A stretch of 64,000 bases of DNA from Flaccisagitta enflata (GCA_965153355.1 OZ231127.1:96038001-96102000); one strand, 5' to 3'. Shown: positions 9,301-19,490, counted from the stretch's first letter. The notes: generated from the sequence alone by a model not told the origin. A program made the numbers and translations.

Positions 9301-10055
9301 CCAATCAAAGAGATTTCTTGACCTTGCATGAGAAAATATTTTCATAATCCAACCAGCTTTTGGGAGTCCGCGGACGGAAGGTACAAGTTATGACCACGAT
9401 CTGTCACACTGATGGCAAAAAGATTTTTAGTCAGTATAATCTCGCCAGTGAATCATATGAACTACCAGGTCATGTTTAGATCAATAATTTCAAATATCAA
9501 CAATAGGTCAGTGAAATAACTCAAATTACTCAAATTAATATAAAATACTGAGACATTAGCGTGACAAAATTGTGATTATAATTCGTACTTTTTGTTTGTG
9601 AGTTCCCAAAAAAAACTATCTCGCGGAAGAAAACACAAAAAAGAGAAACAAGAAATTTGACTTGCGATAATAAAAAAGGCTAACTCAAGCATTTAAGCAG
9701 GAGCATGAGTGCAAAACTGCCCGTAAGCGCCAAAAAAGCTAACGGGGAGGGATGGGCCGACCGACAGAGGGACAACCAACATAGCGGTTATATAGAGCAC
9801 ATGGCTAGCCGCCTACAAATTTGAGATAACCTTCCTATCAGGTGGCTCAAAACTTTTTTCCTATGTAGTAGGCTACCCATTTTACAATATTCCAAATTAT
9901 AATAAATGCTTTTTCTTTATAGATAAGATTCATTCATTCCTCCTGTTTTGCGTTTTTGACTTACACAATTGCCATCATGTCTTACCATTTCTGTTGATAG
10001 TCAAGGAGCTGCTGATCCCAACCAAAAGTAAAACCAAAGCAACGACGACCTTCAT
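4767..10055 (-). CDS. Secreted protein with three SRCR domains and a WPDY-repeat linker (six exons)
   Basis: Six minus-strand exons join in phase with consensus splice sites: 9986-10055, 8809-9260, 7048-7464, 6338-6602, 5969-6090 and 4767-4991. Together they are 1551 bases, 516 residues plus TAA. Residues 1 to about 20 (MKVVVALVLLLVGISSS) are a signal peptide. SRCR1 spans about 69-173 and SRCR2 about 208-312. Residues 319-362 are five WPDY[G/W]H-T-T-E-type repeats. Residues 363-401 look helical and charged. SRCR3 spans about 409-514. Each SRCR has the WGTVCDD core and six cysteines (TVC, IC/VC, C-x-G-H-E, C-P, H-N-C, C), the group A pattern. SRCR domains bind ligands outside the cell, and no membrane segment or catalytic domain is visible, so a secreted binding protein is likely. 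The specific ligand is unknown. SRCR1 and SRCR2 each occupy one exon, while SRCR3 is split over two. Alternative isoforms are possible because exon 4 has two in-phase donors. Confidence 0.88.
5228..5968 (-). repeat. 58-bp minisatellite built from an exon end and its splice donor
   Basis: About twelve units of roughly 58 bp (some shorter, one about 47 bp) run head to tail through most of intron 5. On the gene's strand each unit contains GGCGTTTGGGGGACTG, the GTVCDDGQ codons, then GGCCAG|GTACAGT, meaning exon 5's last third and its donor. Units differ by a few substitutions. A 58-bp unit shifts frame by one per copy. Confidence 0.92.
5969..6090 (-). CDS. SRCR gene exon 5: first half of SRCR3
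   Basis: The acceptor is GTGATTCTAG|TT at 6091 (phase 1) and the donor is GGCCAG|GTACAGT at 5968 (phase 0). It encodes VEDELHPVRLIG, then GRLEVFVNGVWGTVCDDGQ, the N-terminal half of an SRCR domain. The last ~33 exon bases plus the donor are the origin of the 58-bp minisatellite that fills the next intron. Reading past the true donor meets TGA at once, so only this donor gives an intact protein. Confidence 0.88.
6204..6314. repeat. (CA)n microsatellite in SRCR intron 4
   Basis: CA repeats of about 110 bases. On the sense strand of the gene it is (GT)n starting directly after the distal donor of exon 4. Confidence 0.97.
6338..6602 (-). CDS. SRCR gene exon 4: WPDY repeats and helical stalk
   Basis: The acceptor is TTTCCTATTCAG|CGT at 6603. 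The exon encodes RQNET, then five tandem WPDY units (four of 9 residues, last one shortened), then a Glu/Lys-rich segment (KAEQLLAKLTKEIQDVKNEE) likely to form an amphipathic helix. Two GTAAGC donors, at 6337 and 6322, are 15 bases apart and both phase 1, so both give valid proteins differing by five residues. A (GT)n tract on the sense strand begins within ten bases of the distal donor. Confidence 0.82.
6731..6930 (+). mobile_element. HINE/pearl-like element (CAACACCT type), compact complete copy
   Basis: It starts ACAAGGCCAACACCTATAAG then TCGCGTGC. AATGACTTA-type short repeats fill the middle, followed by GACCGACCGACCGACGGACA and GGGTTGTAGAG, then the palindrome AGTCGCGTGCACGCGACT and AAAAA. 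It lies in intron 3 of the SRCR gene. At 200 bp it is the simplest full copy and serves as the family reference. Confidence 0.78.
7048..7464 (-). CDS. SRCR gene exon 3: linker and SRCR2
   Basis: The acceptor is TTAATTCAG|CAC after a T-rich tract, and the donor is ACG|GTAAGT at 7047. The exon is 417 bases, phase 0 at both ends. The linker contains WPDYPHTTE and two TEIPQN repeats with NxT sequons. SRCR2 starts IRLTNGRGSP and has six cysteines. A 0-0 exon can be skipped or duplicated without shifting frame, which fits its near identity to exon 2. Confidence 0.92.
7583..8112. mobile_element. 530-bp foldback element with long TIRs and 4-bp TSD (copy 1)
   Basis: The arms of about 220 bp are near-perfect inverted repeats starting CAGTCAGCGGACAAAACA and meeting in a short AT-rich loop. 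TGGG flanks both ends (7579-7582 and 8113-8116), a 4-bp target duplication. It lies in SRCR intron 2. The copy at 49551-50097 has TCTG duplications. A 4-bp TSD occurs in several DNA transposon superfamilies (for example Sola, Chapaev, Ginger), so the class is open. Confidence 0.85.
8117..8808. other. Remainder of SRCR intron 2, no further feature
   Basis: AT-rich intron sequence. A GGCGGAAATTAGGTGCCTGA stretch at about 8212 resembles transposon-end sequence seen elsewhere, but I found no partner. Confidence 0.4.
8809..9260 (-). CDS. SRCR gene exon 2: linker and SRCR1
   Basis: The acceptor is a pyrimidine-rich tract ending CCCTTCAG at 9261, and the donor is ACG|GTAAGT at 8808. The exon is 452 bases, phase 1 in and 0 out. 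It encodes an acidic, Arg-rich, N-glycosylatable linker ending TTSWPDYHQE and a full SRCR domain starting VRLVNGTGSPEDDIFSGRVE with six cysteines. The DNA is very close to exon 3 through the GRVEVRSNNGSWGTVCDD core, so the two arose by exon duplication. Confidence 0.92.
9665..9810 (+). mobile_element. Degenerate HINE/pearl-like element (GGATACACGG type) in SRCR intron 1
   Basis: The segment GATAATAAAAAAGGCTAACTC and the following GAGCA...AGTGCAAAACT resemble positions 20360-20410 of the copy at 20.3 kb. GGCCGACCGACAGAGGGACA and AGCGGTTATATAGAG follow. The terminal stem is decayed. Confidence 0.5.
9986..10055 (-). CDS. SRCR gene exon 1: signal peptide
   Basis: The ATG is at 10053-10055. The exon encodes 23 codons plus one base: basic start, then a Val/Leu/Ala-rich hydrophobic core, then GISSSLTINRN. 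The donor is ATG|GTAAGA (intron begins at 9985), phase 1, matching the phase-1 acceptor of exon 2. No in-frame alternative start is needed because the hydrophobic core begins right after MK. A 5' UTR exon cannot be excluded. Confidence 0.88.
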
Positions 10056-10286
10056 GATTTCCTCGCTTTCAAACTAAATTGAATGTTGAGAAGTTTAAAA
10101 ACAATGAGACAAACGTTTTCTTAAAAACCACAAAAAAAGAAAAAAAGGTGAAAATTAACTGTGTATACCAAAGGAAAAGGGGATCAAGAAATGGACAGGG
10201 GCAGCCTCTGAAACTGACAAATGAAAATCAACCTCAGGTCGCCTAATTTAGTCAGGGGTGTTAGTCATGATCGACAATTGTACACA

Positions 10287-10889
<603 letters not shown>

Positions 10890-11209
10890 GGGCGTGTTTC
10901 TGGTGAAGATGAAAAACGCGTTTGTTCCTGTGAAACGCTTTTACAGTGTGAACTCATATTCGAGAATTCCAACCGTCCCACGAGGGAGTAAGCGAAGTGA
11001 GTGAATGAGCCCGTAAACGGAATGAGCAAGCCCGTGAACGGAGTGAGCGAGCCTGTGAATGGAGTGAGCAAGCGATGCAAGCGAAGCAAGCGTAGCGCTG
11101 TGGAGTGCTGCTGAGCGAGTGAGCGGAGTGAGCAGTGCAAGCAAACGAACATAGCGAGCGACCGAGTGGCCCGTTAAAAACGCGATTGTCTCTGACTAGA
11201 AACACCCCC
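10890..11209 (+). mobile_element. GGGCGTGTTTCTAG-ended element, copy 1
   Basis: It starts GGGCGTGTTTCTGGTGAAGA...AAAACGCG and ends AAAACGCGATTGTCTCTGAC then TAGAAACACCCCC, an imperfect TIR. The middle is degenerate repeats of AGCGAAGTGAGTGAGC type. Further copies: 18277-18855, 18867-19105 and, inverted, 40850-41041 and 41075-41312. Confidence 0.75.
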
Positions 11210-11296
11210 TAACAGTCATGTTGAACCTGTTAATCATAACTCCACAGGGACCTTCAGAATGACAAAAGCCTGATAAGATTGAACATTTTTGGCGGA

Positions 11297-11370
11297 TGGA
11301 CCAACCAACTAACCGACAGACCGATGGACAAAGACACATTTAGAGTCGTGTAGGACTCCACCAAAAATCA
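11297..11370 (+). mobile_element. HINE/pearl-like 3' end fragment
   Basis: ACCAACTAACCGACAGACCG, then TTTAGAGTCGTGTAGGACTC and CACCAAAAAT resemble the microsatellite and a decayed hairpin end. No 5' end found. Confidence 0.45.
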
Positions 11371-11627
11371 ATAAGGGCACGGATCAAGGGCTTTCTATTT
11401 TTTTTTTGTGTCGATAATGATCTTTTATTCGTCACGGAGACAGTGCATACATTGAAAACGTCAATACACTATACTTTTTTTGAAGGGGGATAGGTAGTAT
11501 TGATCAAGAAATGGAGGACAAAAAAACTTTAGGGTGGGGCCTCGATAATAAAACAAACAAGTACAAGTGCAAGGCGTTCTATTTGAATTTCTTTGGAATG
11601 ATATCATATATCAGTAGCTCAACTTTT

Positions 11628-11874
11628 GGTAATCTTAGAGAATTCAATCCGGTGCACTTGTTTTTTCCCACAAGGGCAAATCTTTAATTCAAGCGCACTC
11701 GAATTAAAACATACAAAACCAAGTCCACACCTTGCCCTGAATCTATCTATAACCCAACCCTATCCCTAACCCTAAAACCCACCCCATCCCTATCCCTAAC
11801 CCTACCCCTAACCCTAAAACACTACCCGCGTAAAAACACTTTAAAACAAAAGACACGGATCGAAATCCCTAACG
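11628..11874. repeat. Dispersed repeat with CCCTAA telomere-like core, copy 1
   Basis: About 250 bp running from GGTAATCTTAGAGAATTCAA to AAATCCCTAACGTGA. The core near 11755-11820 is rich in CCCTAA (reverse complement TTAGGG) mixed with CCCTAT, CCCCAT and CCTAAAAC variants. The second copy at 13815-14063 matches along its full length. Confidence 0.85.
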
Positions 11875-12040
11875 TGACCCAACTTTCTTGATCGCATGAA
11901 CGTGACTCTACACGTTGCTCTTTTGGTCAGTTCCTGGCCTCCCTCCGTCCTTTTCTCCGTCCATCATTCCAACCCCAATCCTAAATTAAGGACGTTTTGG
12001 GTATCTTAAGGTAAAACAAGTTGTTTCTTATTTAAATTTT

Positions 12041-12222
12041 TTTTAGTCGCGTGCACGCGACTCTGTAACCCGCTATGTCGGTCGGTCGGTCGGTCACCGT
12101 TTGCTTTTTCGGCGTTTTTGGCGTTTTTGAGCGCTCCTGCCCAAATGCTTCAGTTAGAGTTTTCATCACTGCCCCTGCCCACCCGCACGCAACTTCAGTA
12201 CCCGTGTATCCGGCCTTGTTTT
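12041..12222 (-). mobile_element. HINE/pearl-like element (GGATACACGG type), complete copy
   Basis: On the minus strand: AACAAGGCCGGATACACGGG, GTTGCGTGCGGGTGGGCAGG, an internal GCAGGAGCGCTC region, a GACC microsatellite, AGCGGGTTACAGAG, then AGTCGCGTGCACGCGACT and AAAAA. About 180 bp, without a tandem core. Confidence 0.75.
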
Positions 12223-12239
12223 CTCTTAGTCCACTGGTC

Positions 12240-12364
12240 GAAGGAGGAAGGAGGAAGGAGGGGAGGAAGAAAAGAAGGAAGGAATGGCAGGAAGGGTAGA
12301 GAGAAGGAAGGAAGGAAGGAAGGAAGGAAGGAAGGAAGGAAGGAAGGAAGGAAGGAAGGAAGGA
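12240..12364. repeat. (GGAA)n microsatellite
   Basis: Imperfect GGA/GGAA in the first half, then pure GGAA from about 12305. Confidence 0.95.
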
Positions 12365-12654
12365 TAAGGTGCTTATTTAGTTGAGTAAAACGGAGCAGCA
12401 AGTGTTGACCTGTTGGGCTTGTTAGGAGTAGCACTCCTCCAAATTTGATAGCTCTTTGCTAGTAGTCGTATACTACCTAAGGCAAAACTCTTTGTCCACC
12501 TTGGTCTTAAGTTAATTCAATGGCAATAGGTAGTTGCCAAAAATATCCATACCTCTATGCTTGCTATCAGGGACAAGAATTGTTGCTGATGAAGGAAGGA
12601 AGGAATTTTGGCTCAGGTTTCTGAATCTCACCAATTTATTTGTTTAAAAGTAAA

Positions 12655-12768
12655 ATAAGGTAAAGTAAAGTAAAGTAAAGAAAAGTAAAGTAAAATAAAG
12701 TAAAGTAAAGTACAGCACAGTACAGTAAAGTAAAGTAAAGCAAGAAAAGAAATGTAAAGTAAAGTTTT
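12655..12768. repeat. (GTAAA)n pentanucleotide repeat
   Basis: AGTAA-A pentamers with AGTAC, AGAAA and AGCAC variants. Confidence 0.9.
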
Positions 12769-13814
12769 TATTGATTACAAGTAGACAAAGAGTAGACAAA
12801 GAGTTATGCCCTAAGTAGTAAACAAGAGCAAGTTGGTATCTAGGGTTACAAATGCAGTCGATTCTTCAGCCGTTTCCACCGCTTTTAGTCCTGCGTCTGC
12901 TCTTCTGCTAGCTCTTCTTGCCACGTACTAGAAGCTATTCCACCTACTGGATTAAAGGCGCTTCCACAATCCTAGTCGTAATATTACAATTTCTGAACCA
13001 AACCGACCAAGGTAGCTCTGTTACCGGCCTTGTATCACCGCCAAATATTCACACAGATGTCCGTACGTATTTATCGAGAGTGTCAATGACAAATTTGAAG
13101 TTTCTGTCAATGATACTGGGCATTGTGACCCACTTGACTTTATTTTCGCCCCCACACTTTTTCCCGATTTCTTTGTCAAAAACTTCTTCAAAAAAATGTC
13201 TCCTGTTCTCACGTTATTAGTCAAACTAAAATCAAACAAGTCTAGATGTCTTATGATGCGTGCTACAGTATGATTGTTTTCGTTTGTAACATTTCATGAC
13301 GACATAACTTCAAAACTTGTTGAGATGATCATATTCTAAAAAAAGGTAGTGGAAGATATTAAAAATACATTAAATGATATCAAAATCCCAAGACTTTTCA
13401 ACAAAATTTTGATCCAGATTTCTTACTATTAGTTGTAAGGCATATTTGGCTAAAATAAATTGTTTTTCATGTTTTGAGATAAACTGTTTTTCTTTGGATT
13501 GCTCTTATTTCTAAACAACTTGACCTACAAATACCAGGTTGGTCTCAAATGATAGATAATTTGAAGTAGTTTTAGAAAATGAAAAGAAAGAAACCTTTTT
13601 AGAAACACGTATTATAAAAAAACATGAAAGAAATGGTATCATTTTTAAAAATTTAACAAAAATACCGGGCTATATGTAATAATTTGTATACAAAACATCA
13701 AATCAGTGCTTACTTTTCAGAAAACCTTAAAAGTAGATCAAATTATCTTTCATTTGAGACCAATCTGGCATCTGTAGCTGGTATAATATGTAGACCTGAT
13801 GGGGTTGACGATGG
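12769..13814. other. AT-rich spacer, no gene seen
   Basis: Open frames here are short and lack splice signals or recognisable domains. No element ends found. Confidence 0.4.
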
Positions 13815-14063
13815 GGTAATCTTAGGGAATTCAATCCGTGGCACTTGTTTTTTCCCGCAAAGGCAAATCTTTGATTCAAGCGCACTCAAGTTAAAACATA
13901 CAAAACCAAGTCCACACCTTTCCTTAAATCTATCTATAACCCAACCCTAAACCTAACCCTAAAACCCACCCCATCCCTAACCCTAACCCTGCCCCTAACC
14001 CTAAAACACTACCCGTGTAAAAACACTTTAAAACAAAAGACACGGATTGAAATCCCTAACGTG
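13815..14063. repeat. Dispersed repeat with CCCTAA telomere-like core, copy 2
   Basis: Nearly identical to 11628-11874, with the CCCTAA-rich part near 13935-14010. Flanked by GTTGACGATGG on the left and GATCGACGATGG on the right, a possible short duplication. Confidence 0.85.
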
Positions 14064-14634
14064 ATCGACGATGGTGTATGGCATTCCCCTATGGCTTACT
14101 TTGGGAAAAAACTTTTAGTAGAAAACTTAACGATCAATCACTATTTTTGCAGAATTTCAGCTTAATCTATTTGCTTGATTTGCAACACCAACCTAAGATT
14201 CGAACATAGAACTTATAAATAAACCAATCTTCACAAATGTGAGTAATCCACTATTCCACTTTCCGCAGTTGCATATACAGAGTAAATTTCATTTAGTATA
14301 TTCAAGAGAATTTTCTATCTACAGAGATGCTTTACCCCATCATCAATCCTATATGACATAAGCTTTATACACGCACAGTTTCATTTCATTTGCACAAATG
14401 GTATTTAGGATATAAGGGTATTTCCAACTATACACGACATCTACTGTAGCTCAGTTGAAATCAACCAAAGGTACACTAATCCCCCCCCCCTTGTTTACGC
14501 ACGTTTATCATACCGTTTATAATTTGTATTTTCTTTTTAATTCAAAAAGTTTAAAAACACACGCCTGCGTTGATTGTTTACAGTTGGTCTCGATCTGGAT
14601 CAAAATTCGACTTAGACACGCGTCTAGACATGTG
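14064..14634. other. AT-rich spacer, no gene seen
   Basis: A run of C at about 14480. No coding or element signal. Confidence 0.4.
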
Positions 14635-14940
<306 letters not shown>

Positions 14941-15004
14941 GAGATTGAGCCTAGAACCAGAGCAGACTGTGGTTCTAGGCAGTACGTTCAGTCTCTAAAT
15001 GAAG

Positions 15005-15347
15005 AACAAGTACCCCGGGGGTACAACGATGCGTCCACATGCTGCTTAGCTTGTTAAGAATGATGCAATATTGCATCAATCATGTGGAATGATGCAATAT
15101 TGCATCAATCATGTGGAATGATGCAATATTGCATCAATCATGTGGAATGATGCAATATTGCATCAATCATGTGGAATGATGCAATGACTAAACATTTTTG
15201 GTGATTTTCTTGAGTTTTGACCAATTTCGACTCGTATGTTACGGACGGACGGACCGACGGACGGACCGACGGACGGACCGGCGGACGGACGGACGGACCG
15301 GCGGACGGACAAAGTCTCTTATAGAGATGCGTGGAGACATCTAAAAA
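15005..15347 (+). mobile_element. HINE/pearl-like element with a palindromic 29-bp tandem core
   Basis: It starts ACAAGTACCCCGGGGGTAC, then the subterminal GATGCGTCC. Four 29-bp units follow (15059-15180), each containing the 18-bp palindrome TGATGCAATATTGCATCA. Then GGACGGACCGACGGAC repeats, CTCTTATAGA, a degenerate hairpin GATGCGTGGAGACATCT and AAAAA. Same order of parts as the GTCGCGTGC copies but a different stem. Confidence 0.75.
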
Positions 15348-15554
15348 TGAAGACATGAGATTTTGGAATTGAAAGGTTTGTAAACCATATTCAAAATATC
15401 TTGTCTTATATACTGCTAGTATATTGTGATGCGGTTATGTGGTAAAATCTATTGACGTAGTAAGATATAGATCATGAGGGACGAAAGAATATGAGGGCCA
15501 AAATATGCGCAATTGAAAAGAGAGTGGAGATAGCAAAGGCCTTTATTCTAAACT

Positions 15555-15555
<1 letters not shown>

Positions 15556-15616
<61 letters not shown>

Positions 15617-15639
15617 CGTCGTCGTCGTCGTCGTCGTCG

Positions 15640-15735
<96 letters not shown>
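15556..15735. repeat. (GTT)n with an internal (GTC)8 block
   Basis: TTG triplets interrupted by a clean block of TCG triplets near 15615-15640. Confidence 0.97.
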
Positions 15736-15998
15736 TTTGTAGTTGTTGTTGTCGTTGTTAATGTTGTTGTCCTTGATGTTATTGTTATTGTGGTCACAAA
15801 TTCTCGACTCTGGCACGCGACACATGTGTGGACACGTGATGTAACAATCGAGGAAATACTTTTATTGACGACAAACATTCATTCCAAATAAAACCTGTGG
15901 GGAATTCAACTAAAATTCTATCCAATGTTAGTAGCGACTTAACGACAGCCCAAGACGAATAGAGCTTCCCTATCGTAGTCTGGTATCTGTGTAGCGTT

Positions 15999-16512
15999 CG
16001 GGTGTGTCAAAAAATAAAAAGTATCTTTGATCAGATCATCAACATCAGGGAGCGTTAACAAAAGTATTTCAAGATTTTTAGAGTTTTTATTTTTTCAAAT
16101 TTCAGTCGTCTTCCGTTTTTTTAGCGCAGGAGAAGATTGTCAAAAATGAATATACTTTCAGAGTCTCCACCTAGTTTTGTTGAAAACAAGACCCAAAACT
16201 TCACTAAAAAATATCAAGTATTATTTCTTTTTATGATTTTTGTGGTCAAAAAAACACTTTTACCTAACCCCAATTAAAAATTGAACCAAAATATTCAATT
16301 AGCTATTTTGATGTATTTACAAACAACAATTCTGATATAAAATCAATAACACAGGAATATACAAATCAGCGGCTAAAAAGGGGTTTTGGAAAAAACAGAA
16401 GATAAATGAAATTTGAAAAAATAAAAACACTAAAGGTCTTAAAATTCTTTTGTTTACACACCCTGATGTTGACGATCTGATCAAAGATGATTATTATTTT
16501 TTGACACACCCG
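15999..16512. mobile_element. 514-bp foldback element, CGGGTGTGTCAAAAAATAA ends
   Basis: Both ends start CGGGTGTGTCAAAAAATA, and the arms continue as imperfect inverted repeats (GATCAGATC, CATCAGGG, TTTTTATTTTTTCAAATTTC) for about 150 bp around an AT-rich middle. No coding capacity. Confidence 0.75.
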
Positions 16513-16761
16513 AGTGTAGCGTAGGCTTCCCAATCAGCCCGCATCCGTGATTAAGAATTAAAACGGAATAAGATCTCAACAATACCCTAAATTTTCAGTA
16601 CCTTACGCATCCCTATGAATCCCATATGCGGAACTCTGAATGTCACGCAAAACAATGTTGATAACCTTTTAATGTTCCAAAGTTGTTGATATTCACACTG
16701 GTTTGTGATTTCAATTGTTCTCTTCCCTCTTCATTTTTCTTGTTCATCTCTTTCTTGATCT

Positions 16762-16862
16762 GTTTCTTCTTCTTCTTCTTCTTCTTCTTCTTCTTCTTCT
16801 TCTTCTTCTTCTTCTTCTTCTTCTTCTTCTTCTTCTTCTTCATCTTCTTCTTCTTCTTCATC
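16762..16862. repeat. (TTC)n microsatellite
   Basis: About 100 bases of TTC with two CAT interruptions. Confidence 0.96.
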
Positions 16863-16961
16863 TGTTTCATGAACATGTTCATTCATAGAAACTTTCAATA
16901 ATTCATTCATTCAATCATCCACTCATTCATTCACTTTTTCTCACATTAATTGATTCATTGA

Positions 16962-17222
16962 TTTTTAGTCGTGTGCTACGCTACTCTATAAGCCATTTTT
17001 CGGTCGGTCCGTAGGTCAGTTTGTCCATCGGTCGGTTTGTCCATCGGTCCGTCCGTCCATAACAAAACTGTTTTTAAGGCTTTTTAAAGCATTTTTATGT
17101 CTCATGGTAGAAAAGAAACTTTGTGGACTAAATGGCCATTTCAAATGTCTTTTTGTCTATCTGTCCGCCTGACTCTTTATGAAAGTGGCGACGCACGCGA
17201 CTTAGGTCTAATGACCTTGTTT
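16962..17222 (-). mobile_element. HINE/pearl-like element, diverged
   Basis: The left end TTTTTAGTCGTGTGCTACGC, then CTCTATAAGCC and GGTCGGTCCGTAGGTC, is the reverse of the hairpin and microsatellite end. The right end GCACGCGACTTAGGTCTAA then GACCTTGTTT is the reverse of ACAAGG...AAGTCGCGTGC. Confidence 0.65.
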
Positions 17223-17329
17223 AATACATGATTCATTCATTGATTCTTACATAATACACAACAAATTTTGATTCCACCAGGAAGGCATTCCGTTTTCCGG
17301 TTTCCGTTTTCCGCCCGTCCGTATGTCCC

Positions 17330-17840
17330 CCCCCCCTCCCCCAAGCCTCAAATAAGGCCTCTCAGACCCCAAATCAGGCCTTTCAGACCCCAAATCAGAC
17401 CTTTCTGACCCCAAATCAGGCCTCTCAGACCCCAAATTAGGCTTCCCAGACCCTAAATCAGGCCTCCCAGACCCCAAATCAGGCCTCTCAGGCCCCAAAA
17501 CAGGCCTCCCAGACCCAAGAACTGGCTTCTAAGACCCCAAATTAGGCCTCTCAGACCCCGAATCAGGCTTTCCAGACCCCAAATTAGACCCCTCAGACCC
17601 AACTCAGGCCCCAAAGACCCCAAATCAAGCCTCTTGGACCCCAAACCACGCCTCTCAGACCCTAAATCAGACCTATCAGACCTTTCAGACCCAAAATCAG
17701 GCCTCTCAGCCCTCCAAACCAGCTTCTCAAACCGGAGAAAATTGTCCTATGTGGCCGCTGCCCCCCTCATAATCTCATTCCCACATACGCTAACTTAGGG
17801 GTATCGTGTACCGCTGACCATGTAACACTTTTGCGACTAT
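17330..17840 (+). mobile_element. GGGCAGCGGCCCC-ended element, 5' end missing
   Basis: A tandem ~21-bp core (CAAATCAGGCCTCTCAGACC theme) at 17336-17715 is followed by TGGCCGCTGCCCCCC and a tail GGTATCGTGTACCGCTGACC, then CTTTTGCGACTAT, as in the copy at 58.6-59.2 kb. The expected left TIR is not visible, because the core starts right after a run of C. Confidence 0.65.
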
Positions 17841-17841
17841 C

Positions 17842-18175
17842 TTTTTCTTTTTCTTTTTCTTTTTCTGTTTTGTTTTTGTTTTTGTTTTTGTTTTTGTTTT
17901 TGTTTTTGTTTTTGTTTTTGTTTTTGTTTTTGTTTTTGTTTTTGTTTTCTTCTTCTTCTTCTTCTTCTTCTTCTTCTTCTTCTTCTTCTTCTTCTTCTTC
18001 TTCTTCTTCTTCTTTTTCTTCTTATTCTTCTTCCTCTTCTTCCTCTTCATCTTCCTACTTCTTATCTTCTTCTCCCTCTTCATCTTCTTCTTCCTCTTCT
18101 CCCTGTTTTTCTTCTTATTCTTCCTCTTTCTTCTTCTGCATCTTCTCCATCTTCCTTCTTCATCTTCCTCATGCC
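17842..18175. repeat. (TTTTTC/G)n then (TTC)n simple repeats
   Basis: Hexamer TTTTTC then TTTTTG to 17948, then TTC-rich sequence with TCC and CTC variants. Confidence 0.95.
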
Positions 18176-18276
18176 CTTCGTCATAATCTTTTTCTTCGGA
18201 CTGACGTCTAATCCAATTCTAAGCGCAAACATATTTTTTCCTCCCCAAAAGGGAAAAAACAAGAGGATGGAAGGAA

Positions 18277-18855
18277 GGGTGTGTTTCCAGTGAAGATGAA
18301 AAACGCGATACACCTGGTAATCTCTAATAGAAAAATGTGAGATTAATACCCGAGCAATACCCGAGCATACCTGCACATACCCAAGAAATACCCTTGCCAT
18401 ACCCGAGCATACCCGAGCAATACCCAAGAAATACCCAAGCAATACCCAAGCATAGCCGAGCATACCCAATAGATACTAAAGCAATACCCGGGCATACCCA
18501 AGCAATACCCAAGAAATACCCATGCAATACCCGAGCAATACCCAAATACCCGAGCAATACCCGAGCATACCCAAGCATACCCGAGTATACCCCGGGTTTT
18601 AATCTCTCCTGAGATTACGTGGTGCGATAGTTCTCATTGAACGTATTTTCAGCGTGAACACTCATTCAAAGATTTGATCCATCTTACGTGGGAGGGAGTA
18701 AAGTGAGTGAGCGAGCCCGAGAACGGAGCAAGGCAGCGTAGCGAAGCTGAGTGCTGAGGAGCAAGTGAGCGGAGTGAGCGGTGCCATTGAATGAACAAAG
18801 CGAACAACCAAGTGGCCCGTTAAAAACGCGATTGTCAATAACAAGAAACGCGCCC
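18277..18855 (+). mobile_element. GGGCGTGTTTCTAG-ended element, copy 2, interrupted
   Basis: The left end GGGTGTGTTTCCAGTGAAGA...AAAACGCG and the right end AAAACGCGATTGTCAATAAC then AAGAAACGCGCCC match copy 1. The middle is interrupted at about 18312-18622 by another repeat. Confidence 0.65.
18312..18622. mobile_element. Inserted repeat with GTAATCTC/GAGATTAC ends and a CCCGAGCAATA minisatellite
   Basis: The ends GGTAATCTCTAATAG... and ...CTCTCCTGAGATTAC are inverted. Between them are about twenty 10-15 bp units of ACCCGAGCATACCCAAGCAA type. It sits inside the GGGCGTGTTTCTAG element. Confidence 0.6.
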
Positions 18856-18866
18856 AAAGAGAGAGA

Positions 18867-19105
18867 GGGCATGTTTCTAGTGTGCGCCAAAAACGCGTTT
18901 TTTTCCATGAAACGCGATAACAGTGTGAACACATATTCAAGAACTTCAACTGTCCCATGAGGGAGTGAGCGAAGTGAGTGAGCAAGCCCATGAATGAAGC
19001 GAGCAACGGAGCAAGTGAGGGGAGTGAGGGGTGTGAGCAAACAAACGTAGCGAGCGACCAAGTGGCCCTTTCAAAACGCGATTGTCTTTGACTAGAAACA
19101 CCCCC
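18867..19105 (+). mobile_element. GGGCGTGTTTCTAG-ended element, copy 3
   Basis: GGGCATGTTTCTAGTGTGCG...AAAACGCG at the left and AAAACGCGATTGTCTTTGAC TAGAAACACCCCC at the right. Interior of GAGTGAGCGAAGTGAG type. It follows copy 2 after 11 bases. Confidence 0.75.
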
Positions 19106-19428
19106 AAAGATTACTTGGGTCAGAGGAAAATTGCCCAGTGGCATGAAAAGGTAAAAAGTGACGCAGAAGTTTCGTTTTACTTATAAATGGAAAATGGAGG
19201 GTGTAAGTATCAAGTAAAAGACATTGATGATATGCGTGATCAGAATATGGATGATTGACTAATGTATGAACTTATGAGGGATGGAAGAGGGATAAGAATA
19301 AGACAAGATTAGTCAGAATGTTCTAACGTCAAAAATGACAAAAATGAAAAACCAAAAAGCAAAAGATACTTTCTAAGACCTTCAGATCTGCAAAAACAGA
19401 CAAAAAGCAAAAAGAAGGAGCAATGGAC

Positions 19429-19490
19429 AGATGGATGGATGGATGGATGGATGGATGGATGGATGGATGGATGGATGGATGGATGGATTA
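19429..19490. repeat. (GGAT)n microsatellite
   Basis: About 15 GGAT units. Confidence 0.96.

Noticed and set aside
11741-11830. True interstitial telomere from chromosome fusion
   Set aside because: CCCTAA units are few, mixed with variants, and embedded in a 250-bp repeat with a second full copy.
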